DNA of 64,000 nucleotides from Caulobacteraceae bacterium (GCA_003164925.1 PLRV01000012.1:2422-66421), one strand, 5' to 3'; counted from the stretch's first letter, positions 46,405 through 56,290 are shown. Notes: generated by a model from the letters alone, not told the origin. Numbers and translations: made by a program.

Positions 46405-47282
46405 GCGGCTTTGCGACGGTCGCCCTGATCGGCTTCGGCGAGGTCGGCCAGATCTTGGCGCGCGAGCTGGCGGCCGGCGCGGCGCCGACCCTTAGCGCCT
46501 ACGACATCCTGTTCGGCGACCCGGCCAGCCGTCCTAGCCAGGCTATCGCCGGCCACGCCATCCGCCGCGGAACCACCGCGGCCGATGCGGTGAAGGACGC
46601 CGATCTGATCGTCAGCGCCGTGACGGCGGCCCAGGACCTCGAAGCCGCCCGTTCGATACCCGGCGGTCTGAAGCCCGGCGCCGTCTTCCTCGACCTGAAT
46701 TCCGCCTCGCCCGGCCAGAAGATCGCTTCGGCTGAAGTCATCGATGGGGCCGGGGGGCGCTATGTCGAGGCCGCCGTCATGAGCCCTTTTCCGCCCAAGG
46801 GCATGGGCTCGCCGATGCTGCTCGGCGGTCCCCACGCCGAGGCCGTCATCGCCGACCTCGCCGCTGTCGGGTTCAGCAACATCAGGCTCTTCTCCGACCA
46901 GGTGGGCAGGGCCGCGGCCGCCAAACTCTGCCGCAGCGTGATGATTAAGGGGGTCGAGGCGCTGCTGACGGAATCGCTCCTGTCCGCGCGCCATTACGGG
47001 GTCGAGGCGACGGTGCTCGCCTCCCTCTCGGACCTGCTGCCCATACCCGACTGGGATCGGCTCGCCGGCTATATGGTGTCCCGCTCCGTCGAGCATGGCG
47101 TGCGCCGCGCCGAAGAGATGCTGGAGGCCGCCCGCACGGTCGCCGAAGCGGGGATTGAACCGTTGATGAGCCGCGCCATCGCCGAGCGCCAGGGCTGGGC
47201 CGCCGATTTTCCGCAGGCTCTGTCCGATCCCACGCTCATCCCAATGCTCGACGCCATTCTCGCTGCGACGGACCGCTCATGA
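46401..47282 (+). CDS. DUF1932 NAD(P)-dependent oxidoreductase of unassigned step
   Basis: A 293-residue beta-hydroxyacid-dehydrogenase-like enzyme: Rossmann motif VALIGFGEVGQILARELAAG, DADLIVSAVTAAQDLEAARS, DLNSASPGQKIASAEVIDG, YVEAAVMSPFPPKGMGSPML, and the lysine helix RAAAAKLCRSVMIKGVEALL leading into a C-terminal DUF1932 domain. It starts with GTG overlapping the ligU stop and ends with an ATGA overlap into ligJ, so it belongs to the pathway operon. None of the known 4,5-cleavage steps needs it. It may reduce or oxidise a side product or a related intermediate. Substrate unknown. Confidence 0.85.
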   Translation: MSGFATVALIGFGEVGQILARELAAGAAPTLSAYDILFGDPASRPSQAIAGHAIRRGTTAADAVKDADLIVSAVTAAQDLEAARSIPGGLKPGAVFLDLNSASPGQKIASAEVIDGAGGRYVEAAVMSPFPPKGMGSPMLLGGPHAEAVIADLAAVGFSNIRLFSDQVGRAAAAKLCRSVMIKGVEALLTESLLSARHYGVEATVLASLSDLLPIPDWDRLAGYMVSRSVEHGVRRAEEMLEAARTVAEAGIEPLMSRAIAERQGWAADFPQALSDPTLIPMLDAILAATDRS

Positions 47283-48307
47283 TCATCGATTGCCACGGCC
47301 ACTACACCACCGCCCCCGCCTCGCTGCAGGAGTTTCGCGAGCGCCAGATCGGTTGCAACTGCGACGCCCACAAGCTCGCCCGGCTGACCCGCCCCCACAT
47401 CTCCGACGATGAGATCCGCGACAGCCTTGAAGGCGCCCAGTTGAAACTGCAGCGCGAGCGAGGCACAGACCTGACCGTCTTCAGCCCCCGCGCCTCGGCC
47501 ATGGGCCATCACATTGGCGACGAGGCGACCTCGCTGCAATGGAGCCAGGTTTGTAACGATCTGATCGCCCGCGTGGTCGACCTCTACCCGGACAACTTCG
47601 TCGGCGTCTGCCAACTGCCGCAATCGCCGGGGGTGCCTCCAGCCCACAGCGTCGCGGAGTTGGAGCGCTGCGTAACCGAGCTCGGCTTCATCGGCTGCAA
47701 CCTCAACCCCGATCCTTCGGGCGGCCTGTGGAACGCTCCCCCGCTGATCGATCGGGCCTGGTACCCGATCTACGAGAAGATGGTCGAGCTTGACGTGCCG
47801 GCGATGGTGCACGTCTCGGCCTCCTGCAACCCGGTGTTCCACGCCACCGGCGCCCACTACATCAATGCCGACACCACCGCCTTCATGCAGTTCATCCAGG
47901 GCGACCTGTTCAAGGACTTCCCGACCTTACGGATCATCATTCCTCACGGCGGCGGGGCGGTTCCCTATCACTGGGGCCGTTATCGCGGGCTGGCGCAGGA
48001 CATGAAGCGGCCGACGCTGGAAGAAGGCTTGTTGAACAACGTCTTCTTCGACACCTGCGTCTACCACCAGCCGGGCATCGACCTTTTGCTCAACGTGGTC
48101 CCCGTCGAAAACATCCTGTTCGGTTCGGAGATGGTCGGCGCGGTGCGTGGGATCGATCCGCGCAGCGGCTTCAACTACGACGACACCAAACGCTACATCC
48201 AGCGCTCGGCCCTGTCCGACGCCGACAAGGCCCGGGTGTTCGAGGGCAACGCCCTGCGAGTCTTCCCGCGTCTCGCCAAGCGCCTGGCCAAGACGGCGAA
48301 AGCCTGA
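47279..48307 (+). CDS. ligJ: 4-oxalomesaconate hydratase
   Basis: A 342-residue amidohydrolase-superfamily enzyme. The metal-site motif IIDCHGHYTT is at the N-terminus, and the family segments SAMGHHIGDEATSLQWSQV, IGCNLNPDPSGGLWNAPPLI, VHVSASCNPVFHATGAHYIN, IIPHGGGAVPYHWGRYRGLA and FGSEMVGAVRGIDPRSGFNY follow. LigJ hydrates 4-oxalomesaconate to 4-carboxy-4-hydroxy-2-oxoadipate, the substrate of LigK. Start overlaps the DUF1932 stop by four bases. The high conservation of active-site stretches supports the assignment. Confidence 0.94.
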   Translation: MIIDCHGHYTTAPASLQEFRERQIGCNCDAHKLARLTRPHISDDEIRDSLEGAQLKLQRERGTDLTVFSPRASAMGHHIGDEATSLQWSQVCNDLIARVVDLYPDNFVGVCQLPQSPGVPPAHSVAELERCVTELGFIGCNLNPDPSGGLWNAPPLIDRAWYPIYEKMVELDVPAMVHVSASCNPVFHATGAHYINADTTAFMQFIQGDLFKDFPTLRIIIPHGGGAVPYHWGRYRGLAQDMKRPTLEEGLLNNVFFDTCVYHQPGIDLLLNVVPVENILFGSEMVGAVRGIDPRSGFNYDDTKRYIQRSALSDADKARVFEGNALRVFPRLAKRLAKTAKA

Positions 48308-48315
48308 CCGGGATC

Positions 48316-49596
48316 ATGGCGCTCTTCCGCCAGCTCTGGTTCCTGGTCCTGGTCGCGATGGCGGCGGGGATCGCGGTCGGGCGGCTGGACCCCAGCGTCG
48401 GAACCCAGATGAAGCCGCTCGGCGACGGCTTCGTGGCCCTGATGCGGATGATGATCGCGCCGGTGATCTTCTGCACCGTTGTTCATGGCGTGGCGGGCAT
48501 GAACAACGCTGGCCGGGTCGGGCGCGTGGCGGGCAAGGCGCTGCTCTACTTTCTGGCCATTACATCGATCGCACTCGTCTTCGCCCTGGTTGCTGTCAAC
48601 CTGGTCCAGCCGGGCGCGGGAATGAACATTCACCTGACGCCGGCCAACGCCAACGCGGTCGCGAGCTACACCGCCGAGGCGGCGAATCAGGGCGTCAGCG
48701 CCTTTCTGCTCGGAATCATCCCCACCACCTTCGCCTCGGCCTTGGTCCAGCCGAACGTGCTGCAGGTGCTGCTGGTTTCGCTGCTGTTCGCCTTTGCATT
48801 GGGCGCGAGCGGCGAGCGCGGCGCGCCGGCGTTCAGGCTGATCGAGTCGTTGAACGCGGTCTTTTCCCGTATCGTCGGCTATGTGATGTGGGCCTCGCCG
48901 ATCGGCGCCTTCGGGGCGCTAGCCTTCACGGTCGCCACCTTCGGTCTTGCGCCCCTGATCAAGCTGGCCGGGCTGATCCTGGAGTTCTACGGCGTCTCTG
49001 CCGTGTTCGTGGCGGTCGTGTTCGGGACGGTCGCCGGCCTGTCGGGCGTCAGCCTATGGCGTCTGCTCGCCTATCTGCGCGACGAGATCGTCATCGTCTT
49101 CGCCACCACCTCGACCGAGACCGTGCTGCCCCGGCTGATGGAAAAACTGAAGGCGGCTGGATGCGACGAGTCCATCGTCGGCCTGGTGGTCCCGACCGGC
49201 TATTCCTTCAATCTCGACGGCACTTGCCTGTACCTTGCCACCGTCGCCGTGTTCCTGGCCCAGGCTACCAACACGCCGCTCGATGTTGGCAAGCAGGTCG
49301 CTCTGGTCGCGGTCTTGCTGCTGACCTCCAAGGGCGCCGCCGGGGTGCCGGGCGCGGCCTTCGTCGTTCTGGCCGCCACGCTGGGGACCGTCGGCGCCAT
49401 CCCGGTCGCGTCGGTCGCCCTGGTGCTCGGCATTCACCGGTTGATGGCCGAGGCGCTGACCTTCGTGAACCTGATCGGCAATGCGCTTGCCGCTATCGTG
49501 GTATGCCGCTGGGAGGGCGCCCCCAACGCCGATCGCCTAGCTGAAACCTTCGGGCTTCGCCGCCCGCAACCCGCCATAACGCGAGCCGCCGCATGA
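48316..49596 (+). CDS. DctA-like dicarboxylate/cation symporter
   Basis: A 426-residue sodium- or proton-coupled carrier of the glutamate/C4-dicarboxylate (DAACS) family. It has eight or so hydrophobic helices, the family loop EIVIVFATTSTETVLPRLME and helix VVPTGYSFNLDGTCLYLATV. It lies between ligJ and ligI, overlapping ligI by four bases. Classical 4,5-cleavage operons use an MFS (PcaK/PmdK) carrier instead, so an acid other than protocatechuate, for instance a tricarboxylic intermediate such as pyrone dicarboxylate, may be the cargo. No DctB/DctD two-component system is present. Confidence 0.9.
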   Translation: MALFRQLWFLVLVAMAAGIAVGRLDPSVGTQMKPLGDGFVALMRMMIAPVIFCTVVHGVAGMNNAGRVGRVAGKALLYFLAITSIALVFALVAVNLVQPGAGMNIHLTPANANAVASYTAEAANQGVSAFLLGIIPTTFASALVQPNVLQVLLVSLLFAFALGASGERGAPAFRLIESLNAVFSRIVGYVMWASPIGAFGALAFTVATFGLAPLIKLAGLILEFYGVSAVFVAVVFGTVAGLSGVSLWRLLAYLRDEIVIVFATTSTETVLPRLMEKLKAAGCDESIVGLVVPTGYSFNLDGTCLYLATVAVFLAQATNTPLDVGKQVALVAVLLLTSKGAAGVPGAAFVVLAATLGTVGAIPVASVALVLGIHRLMAEALTFVNLIGNALAAIVVCRWEGAPNADRLAETFGLRRPQPAITRAAA

Positions 49597-50489
49597 TCCT
49601 GGACAAGCCGCAGGTAATGGACCCCGACTGGATGGTCTTTGACCCCAATCCATCCAAGCCGCGCTATGCGCCGCCACCGGGGGCGGTCGACGCCCACTGC
49701 CATGTGTTCGGGCCGGCGGCGGTCTTTCCCTATGCGCCCGAGCGCAAATACACCCCGTGCGACGCAGGCAAGGAAAAGCTGTTCGCCCTGCGCGATTTCC
49801 TGGGCTTCGACCGCAATGTGATCGTACAGGCTACCTGCCACGGCAAGGACAATCGGGCCGTGGTCGACGCGCTGAAGGCCGCCGGTGATCGTGCGCGCGG
49901 CGTGGCGACGGTGGGCGAAGACATCACGGAAAAGGAGCTTGCCGAGTTGGACGCCGCCGGCGTGCGCGGCGTGCGCTTCAACTTCCTGCGGAGGCTGGCG
50001 GACTTCACCCCCCACGACGTCCTGCGCCGCATCGCCGACAAGGTCGCGCCGTTCGGCTGGCATGTTGTGGTCTATTTCGAAGCGCCAGACCTGGCCGAGC
50101 TGAGGCCGCTGTTCACCTCACTGCCGACCAAGGTCATCGTCGACCACATGGGCCGGCCGGACGTAAAGCTGGGCGTGGATCACCCGCAGTTCCAGAGCTT
50201 CGTGAACCTTTTGGCGGACCACGAAAACATCTGGTCGAAGGTGACTTGCCCCGAGCGGCTGACGGTCGCCGGTCCGCCTTACGACGACGTTGTTCCCTTC
50301 GCCCGCACGCTCGTCGAACGTTTCCCGGACCGCGTGCTCTGGGGCACGGACTGGCCGCATCCGAATATCAAGACCATAATGCCGGACGACGGGGTGTTGG
50401 TGGATCACATCCCCAAGATCGCGGTGACCGAGGCGCTGCGCCAGGCCCTGCTGGTCGACAACCCCATGCGCCTCTACTGGGATCACTGA
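49593..50489 (+). CDS. ligI: 2-pyrone-4,6-dicarboxylate lactonase
   Basis: A 298-residue amidohydrolase: VDAHCHVFGPAAVFPYAPER (His-x-His), VIVQATCHGKDNRAVVDALK, VRGVRFNFLRRLADFTPHDV, VIVDHMGRPDVKLGVDHPQF, WSKVTCPERLTVAGPPYDDV, LWGTDWPHPNIKTIMPDDG. LigI hydrolyses the pyrone ring of 2-pyrone-4,6-dicarboxylate to 4-oxalomesaconate, after LigC and before LigU. It works without divalent metal in the characterised enzyme. It overlaps the DctA-like gene by four bases and ends three before ligA. Confidence 0.95.
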   Translation: MILDKPQVMDPDWMVFDPNPSKPRYAPPPGAVDAHCHVFGPAAVFPYAPERKYTPCDAGKEKLFALRDFLGFDRNVIVQATCHGKDNRAVVDALKAAGDRARGVATVGEDITEKELAELDAAGVRGVRFNFLRRLADFTPHDVLRRIADKVAPFGWHVVVYFEAPDLAELRPLFTSLPTKVIVDHMGRPDVKLGVDHPQFQSFVNLLADHENIWSKVTCPERLTVAGPPYDDVVPFARTLVERFPDRVLWGTDWPHPNIKTIMPDDGVLVDHIPKIAVTEALRQALLVDNPMRLYWDH

Positions 50490-50492
50490 GCG

Positions 50493-51723
<1,231 letters not shown>

Positions 51724-52000
51724 CCTGGATGGAGTTGATCGACAGGTTGTCCGCCTGGAGGCCATAGCCGTTCAATGTGCGTCCGCTTTCCGTGAACCCC
51801 AGCTCGACTTGCGTGTTTATGTTCAGCCGCCCATTGGGGGAGCAGACAAGCGGACATATGGAATTGGACAGCCGAGAAAAAAGTTTTCACCAGAAACGCG
51901 TTCTGGATGACATCGTCGGCGACGGCGTCGCAATCTCTAGATGCTGCGACCTCGATGTCGATTAAATAACTAAGGGGGCAGAACGTGATACTGTCTCTCT
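51724..52000. other. Intergenic stretch after the lig operon
   Basis: No gene is supported in 51724-52147, a 424-base gap. A short open frame at 51777-51965 has no recognisable sequence. The segment near 51880-51990 is less GC-rich and may carry the promoter of the kinase gene. No clear terminator with a T-run is seen after ligB. Confidence 0.4.
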
Positions 52001-52045
52001 CGAGCCAGATTCAGACTCTCGAGAGAAATCATCCTGGTTCCAGAG
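52001..52045. repeat. Degenerate palindromic repeat, copy 7
   Basis: CGAGCCAGATTCAGACTCTC with GAGAGAAATCATCCTGGTTC has the same interior (GATTCAGACT, GAGAGAA, CATC) as copy 9 (53273), but the terminal TAGAGC/GCTCTA arms are weakened. It sits about 100 bases upstream of the kinase start, so this kinase gene has copies on both sides. Confidence 0.5.
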
Positions 52046-52147
52046 CTAGAGCTAGAGCCGAGTGGCGGCTAATTCTTGTAACCACGCCGACTTCCGACGG
52101 GTATGGCTTTCGCTTTGCGAGCCTCCGGTTACATGAAGGGACAGCCA

Positions 52148-53212
52148 ATGGCTGCCCACACCCCCACAAACCGCGATAGCGACCTTAGCTTGGCGTTGGC
52201 GGTCGTCGGGTCCTCCAGCACGCCCCTCTTGCTGCTTGACGGCGAGCTGGTCGTTATTGCGGCCAGCGCATCGTTTTACCAGGCGTTTGAGATCGACGCG
52301 CCGGCCGCGCCGGGTCGCAAGCTGTTCGAGCTTGGCGCGGGCGAATGGAATCGCCGTCAGCTTCGGGGTTTGCTCGTCGCCACGGCGTCGGGAGACGCCG
52401 CCGTCGCCGCCTATGAGATGGACCTGAAGCGCGATGGCAAGGCAACCCGCCGTCTGGTTCTGAATGTCCAGAAGCTTGATTACGCCGACACGGACCATGT
52501 CCGCTTGCTGGTCGCGGTGACCGACGTCACCGACGCCCGCGCCGCCGAGAAGCAGAAGGACGATCTTCTTCGGGAAAAGGCGATCCTGCTTCAGGAAGTT
52601 CAGCACCGGGTCGCCAACAGCCTGCAGATCATCGCCAGCGTGCTGCTGCAAAGCGCCCGCAGAGTTCAGTCCGCCGAAACGCGCGAACACCTGCAGGACG
52701 CCCACAGCCGGGTAATGTCCGTCGCGGCCCTGCAACAGCAACTCGCCGCGTCGCGCGTGGGGGATGTTGCGCTGCACGCCTATTTCCCCAAACTTTGCGA
52801 CAGCATCGGCGCGTCGATGATCCGCGATCACGACCAGCTATCCATAGCGGTCGTCTGCGACGATAGCGTCGTCGGCGCCGACGTCTCGGTCAGCCTGGGC
52901 CTCATCGTCACCGAACTGGTGATCAATGCCCTGAAGCACGCCTTCCCCGACGGACGAAACGGCAAGATCACGGTCGAATACCGGGCGCATGGGCCCAACT
53001 GGACCCTATCGGTCGGCGACAACGGCATCGGCATGCCATCGGGCCCGGAAACCGCCAAACCCGGCCTGGGCTCCAACATCGTCGAGGCTCTGGCGAGGCA
53101 GCTGGACGCCCATGTACAGCTCGCCCATGGCAATCCCGGCACGCTGGTTTCGATCGTCCATGCCCAACTCGCCATGGTCGCGGAAGAAGAATCGGCCGGC
53201 CGCGCCGTCTAG
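52148..53212 (+). CDS. PAS/HisKA_2 sensor histidine kinase (orphan)
   Basis: A 354-residue soluble kinase. A PAS-like N-terminal domain (AVVGSSSTPLLLLDGELVVI...VTDVTDARAAEKQKDDLLRE) is followed by the HisKA_2-type dimerisation helix with the phospho-acceptor His about 153 (LLQEVQHRVANSLQIIASVL). The HATPase_c domain has LGLIVTELVINALKHAFPDG (N box) and SVGDNGIGMPSGPETAKPGL. This HWE/HisKA_2 group often works through PhyR-like or stand-alone response regulators. No regulator is adjacent, so the partner is elsewhere. The start at 52148 follows AAGGGACAGCC. Its stop TAG is the first three bases of copy 8. Confidence 0.9.
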   Translation: MAAHTPTNRDSDLSLALAVVGSSSTPLLLLDGELVVIAASASFYQAFEIDAPAAPGRKLFELGAGEWNRRQLRGLLVATASGDAAVAAYEMDLKRDGKATRRLVLNVQKLDYADTDHVRLLVAVTDVTDARAAEKQKDDLLREKAILLQEVQHRVANSLQIIASVLLQSARRVQSAETREHLQDAHSRVMSVAALQQQLAASRVGDVALHAYFPKLCDSIGASMIRDHDQLSIAVVCDDSVVGADVSVSLGLIVTELVINALKHAFPDGRNGKITVEYRAHGPNWTLSVGDNGIGMPSGPETAKPGLGSNIVEALARQLDAHVQLAHGNPGTLVSIVHAQLAMVAEEESAGRAV

Positions 53213-53260
53213 AGCGCGATGGGTTTAGGTGGAATCGCCTAAACGCTGAATCGTGCTCGA
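53210..53260. repeat. TAGAGC-type palindromic repeat, copy 8 (starts on a stop codon)
   Basis: The outer arms TAGAGCGCGAT and ATCGTGCTCGA have small mismatches. The inner GTTTAGG (53222-53228) and CCTAAAC (53238-53244) are perfect. The first TAG is the stop codon of the kinase. Confidence 0.6.
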
Positions 53261-53272
53261 GATTCAAATATG

Positions 53273-53313
53273 TAGAGCCGGATTCAGACTTCGAGAGAAG
53301 CCATCCGGCTCTA
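53273..53313. repeat. TAGAGCC palindromic repeat, copy 9
   Basis: TAGAGCCGGATTCAGACTTC and GAGAGAAGCCATCCGGCTCTA give TAGAGCCGGAT/ATCCGGCTCTA as a perfect eleven-base outer stem. It forms a tandem pair with copy 8, 13 bases away, as copies 1-2 and 4-5 do. Confidence 0.7.
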
Positions 53314-53343
53314 AAGCGACGACCGACACGTAAGCCTAATCCG

Positions 53344-53871
53344 CTATCGCCAAGCGACCTTCAGACGACGGAACCCCATCGCCGCCCAGGCGGCGAGTAG
53401 CTTGATCATGAGACGAGGCGGTTGCGTATCGTAGGCGGGGATTGCGTTCGGCAGCTCCGATCCTTCGGGTCTGTCCTTGGTCATGATGCACATCTGCGGC
53501 TCTGGCGCTCGTCCCGACAGGCGGTCCCGGAAAATCGTCAGCCAATGGCCGGGCGTGAAGTCGAGGAACATCGGCGAGCCGCAGCAGCTCGTCACCACGC
53601 GGCGAGTCGGCGATGTCGGCTTGAGACGATATTCGCGCAGATGGTGGGCGCCATGCGCGATCCTCACCCGGTCCTTCCGGTATAGGCAGTAGCCAACGCC
53701 GCCATCGGCATTGACGGTCTGCGGCGAGCCCAGGTCGCGCTCGAACCCGCGCCCGGCGTTTCGGCAGCTCTCGCAATAGCAGATCACGCTTTGGATCGGG
53801 TCACCGGTCAGCTCGATTGTCGTCTCGCCACATCGGCAGATCGCCGAGTTAGATTGATGGTCGCGCGTCAT
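53344..53871 (-). CDS. GFA-like (glutathione-dependent formaldehyde-activating family) protein
   Basis: A 175-residue zinc protein of the GFA/CENP-V family: SAICRCGETTIELTGDPIQS, VICYCESCRNAGRGFERDLG, KPTSPTRRVVTSCCGSPMFL, DFTPGHWLTIFRDRLSG. The CxC and CxxC pairs bind zinc. Members condense glutathione with formaldehyde or, in most cases, have unknown chemistry. The ATG at 53871 starts the conserved part. The gene overlaps no neighbour; xerC lies 16 bases upstream in the same direction, so they may be co-transcribed. Confidence 0.82.
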   Translation of the reverse strand: MTRDHQSNSAICRCGETTIELTGDPIQSVICYCESCRNAGRGFERDLGSPQTVNADGGVGYCLYRKDRVRIAHGAHHLREYRLKPTSPTRRVVTSCCGSPMFLDFTPGHWLTIFRDRLSGRAPEPQMCIMTKDRPEGSELPNAIPAYDTQPPRLMIKLLAAWAAMGFRRLKVAWR

Positions 53872-53887
53872 TGACGTCCTCCCGCTC

Positions 53888-54886
53888 TCACGCCCTCGGG
53901 TGTGCCTTCGCGTAGGTCGCCAGCAGCCCCGCCGCATCCACCGCGGTGTAGCGCTGGGTGGTCGACAGCGAGGCGTGACCGAGCAGTTCCTGAATGACGC
54001 GCAGATCCGCGCCGGCGCCGAGCAGATGCGTGGCGAAGGCGTGGCGCAGGGCGTGGGGGGTGGCGCTGGCGGGAAGGCCCAGGCGCCCGCGAAGGCGCTC
54101 CATCAGGGCCTGCACCGGACGGGGGCCCAGCGCGCCGCCTCTCTTCGCGCGAAACAACGGCTCGGCTGGTCCAAGAGCGAAGGGCAGGGCGGCCAGGTAG
54201 GCGTCCACCGCTTGGCGCACCGCCGGCAGCACCGGCGCCAGGCGGGTCTTGCCGCCCTTGCCGGTGATGCGCAGGCTTTCACCGAGCGGCGCGTCGGCGC
54301 GCGTGAGGGATAGGGCCTCGGAGATGCGCAGGCCGCAGCCGTAGAGCAAGGTGAGAACCGCCTCGTCGCGGGCCATTTCCCAATCCTGCAGGTCCGTGTC
54401 GCAGCCGGCCGCGGCGATCAGCTCGAAGGCTTGGTCCTCGCTGACCGGGCGCGGGAGGCCAGGTTTGACCCTCGGGCCGCGAACCAGGGCAAGCTCGGGC
54501 GCCGCGATGCCGCAGCGGCGGTCCAGCCACCGATGGAAGCTGCGGATCGACGACAGCGCCTGGGACAGGCTGCGCGGCGAGAGGGCATGGTCGCCCCGTC
54601 CACCGTTTCCCTGGCGCCGGTGCGCCAGATAGGCGCGCAGTTCCTGAGCCCCGGTCTGCCCGAGATCCTGCGCCGATAGCGGTCCGCCGCGATGGCCCTG
54701 CAGGAAGATGAGGTAGCTTTGCACGTTGTCGCCATAGGCGCGCACCGTGCGCGGCGAGGCCCGCCGCTCCTGCGCCAGATAGGCGAGCCAGTCGCCCAGG
54801 GCGGCCTGGGCCGTCACGATCTCTCCCCCGACTTTGCTGGGGGAAAGGGTTTCCGTCGCCAAGAATTTCCTTACAGGACCGGCCAT
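53888..54886 (-). CDS. xerC: Tyrosine recombinase XerC
   Basis: A 332-residue site-specific recombinase that with XerD resolves chromosome dimers at dif near the septum, activated by FtsK. N-terminal core-binding domain ALGDWLAYLAQERRASPRTV, catalytic domain with Arg in LLYGCGLRISEALSL, His-x-x-Arg in PHALRHAFATHLLGAGADLR and the nucleophile Tyr in GHASLSTTQRYTAV. The start at 54886 overlaps the 3' end of the DUF484 gene by 16 bases, the usual DUF484-xerC order of proteobacteria. The frame is open upstream only as shadow. Confidence 0.93.
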   Translation of the reverse strand: MAGPVRKFLATETLSPSKVGGEIVTAQAALGDWLAYLAQERRASPRTVRAYGDNVQSYLIFLQGHRGGPLSAQDLGQTGAQELRAYLAHRRQGNGGRGDHALSPRSLSQALSSIRSFHRWLDRRCGIAAPELALVRGPRVKPGLPRPVSEDQAFELIAAAGCDTDLQDWEMARDEAVLTLLYGCGLRISEALSLTRADAPLGESLRITGKGGKTRLAPVLPAVRQAVDAYLAALPFALGPAEPLFRAKRGGALGPRPVQALMERLRGRLGLPASATPHALRHAFATHLLGAGADLRVIQELLGHASLSTTQRYTAVDAAGLLATYAKAHPRA

Positions 54887-55557
54887 CGCTCCGCTGTGCG
54901 CTCCACAACGCGGGCGAGCAGAGCGATCAGTTCCACGCCCATATCGGGGGTGAAGCCGTCGGCCTCGGCCGAGGCGAAGGCCAGGACGCCGGGCCGGCCC
55001 GATCGCCACAGAGCGAGGCGGATCAGGGCGCAGCTTTGCAGGGGTTCCTCAAGATTGCCGAACAGTTGGCCGGCGAAGGGATTGGGGCCCATCCAGGCCT
55101 GGCCCTCGGCTCCCAGCATGCGGTCCGTCAGGCCCTCGCCCAGGGGACGCCAGCCGGCGGGGGCGGTTCCCTCCACCGCGATCACGCCGCCGAGCAGGCC
55201 AAAGCGCGTGCGCGCGGTCTCGTCCAGCCTGCGGGCCAGGTCGGCGTTGTTGCGCGCTTCGAGCAGATCGACCACGCCGGCGTGGCACTGGGCCTGGGCG
55301 GCGAAATTGGCCCGGGCCGTGGCTTCGAGCTGAAGGCGGGCGGTGCTTTCGCGCCGGTGCGCGGCGACATGGCGCGCCAGGGCGGCCGGACCGAACTCCA
55401 CCACATTGGCCGCGTTGATACGCAGGCCCAGGTCCGACAGAAGCTCGGCGTCCTCGCGCACCAGGGCGGGATGGGCCTTCACGAAGGCGCGCACATCGCG
55501 CCAGTCCGGCTCTTGGCTGCTCCGCTTGGCGCTCCCGTCCGTCACGTGGTCCTCCAT
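54871..55557 (-). CDS. DUF484 family protein
   Basis: A 228-residue DUF484 protein with WRDVRAFVKAHPALVREDAE, LLSDLGLRIN, ARHVAAHRRESTARLQLEAT, ARNNADLARRLDETARTRFG, GVIAVEGTAPAGWRPL and SCALIRLALWRSGRPGVLAF. The C-terminal half is GAF-like. It often sits before xerC in proteobacteria and overlaps it here by 16 bases, so the pair is co-transcribed. No catalytic residues are evident; role in recombination or signalling is unproven. Confidence 0.87.
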   Translation of the reverse strand: MEDHVTDGSAKRSSQEPDWRDVRAFVKAHPALVREDAELLSDLGLRINAANVVEFGPAALARHVAAHRRESTARLQLEATARANFAAQAQCHAGVVDLLEARNNADLARRLDETARTRFGLLGGVIAVEGTAPAGWRPLGEGLTDRMLGAEGQAWMGPNPFAGQLFGNLEEPLQSCALIRLALWRSGRPGVLAFASAEADGFTPDMGVELIALLARVVERTAERWPVL

Positions 55558-55636
55558 CTGGAGCCCTGCGGCTCCAGAATCTAGGTTGTGAGCGCGTTCG
55601 AGCGGCGAAACCGCCTACACTTTCGCCTAACGCGCC

Positions 55637-56290
55637 CTAGAGGATCGACTGCCCCGTCTTGGCCCAGTCGCTCATGAACTGTTCAAGACCCTTTTCGGTT
55701 AACGGGTGCTTGAAGAGGGCCTTAAAAACCGCCGGCGGCAGCGTGGCGCAGTCAGAACCGGCGATGGCGACCGCCTTCACATGCTCCACCGTCCGAATCG
55801 AGGCGGACAGGATTTCGGTGTCGAAGCCGTAATTGTCGTAAATGGTGCGGATGTCGTGGATCAGGGACACGCCGTCCGAGCCATAGTCGTCAAGGCGTCC
55901 GATAAAGGGGGAAATGTAGGTGGCGCCGGCCTTCGCGGCCATCAGGGCCTGTACGGCGGAGAAGCAAAGGGTGACGTTGGTGGCGATGCCTTCCTGCGCG
56001 AACACCTGTACGGCGGCCAGGCCCTCGCTTGTCAGGGGGACCTTGACCACCACATTGGAGGCGACGGCGGCCAGGCGCCGGCCCTCCGCCAGCATGGCCT
56101 CGGTCTGCACAGCGGCGACCTCGGCGCTCACGGGGCCCTCGACGATGGCGCAAATCTCGGCGATGACCTCCAGCATGGGACGGCCCGACTTGGCGATCAG
56201 CGTGGGATTGGTGGTGACGCCGTCGACCAGGCCCCCTGCGGCCAAGGCCTTCAGCTCGGCGGTGTCGGTGGTGTCCAGGAACAGTTGCAT
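55637..56290 (-). CDS. tal: Transaldolase (TalC/fructose-6-phosphate aldolase type)
   Basis: A 217-residue TIM-barrel protein of the short transaldolase subfamily: [60 protein letters not shown] (Schiff-base lysine in VKVPLT), [40 protein letters not shown]. It transfers dihydroxyacetone units in the pentose-phosphate pathway. In this length class some members are fructose-6-phosphate aldolases, which sequence alone does not settle. It precedes priA on the opposite strand. Confidence 0.92.
   Translation of the reverse strand: MQLFLDTTDTAELKALAAGGLVDGVTTNPTLIAKSGRPMLEVIAEICAIVEGPVSAEVAAVQTEAMLAEGRRLAAVASNVVVKVPLTSEGLAAVQVFAQEGIATNVTLCFSAVQALMAAKAGATYISPFIGRLDDYGSDGVSLIHDIRTIYDNYGFDTEILSASIRTVEHVKAVAIAGSDCATLPPAVFKALFKHPLTEKGLEQFMSDWAKTGQSIL

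Noticed and set aside
51777-51965. 62-codon frame after ligB
   Set aside because: No recognisable sequence and codon use unlike the neighbouring genes.
52036-52062. AGAGCTAGAGCTAGAGCC, superficially like a guide-RNA repeat
   Set aside because: No array, no spacers and no cas genes anywhere in the window; it is the end of a degenerate palindromic repeat.
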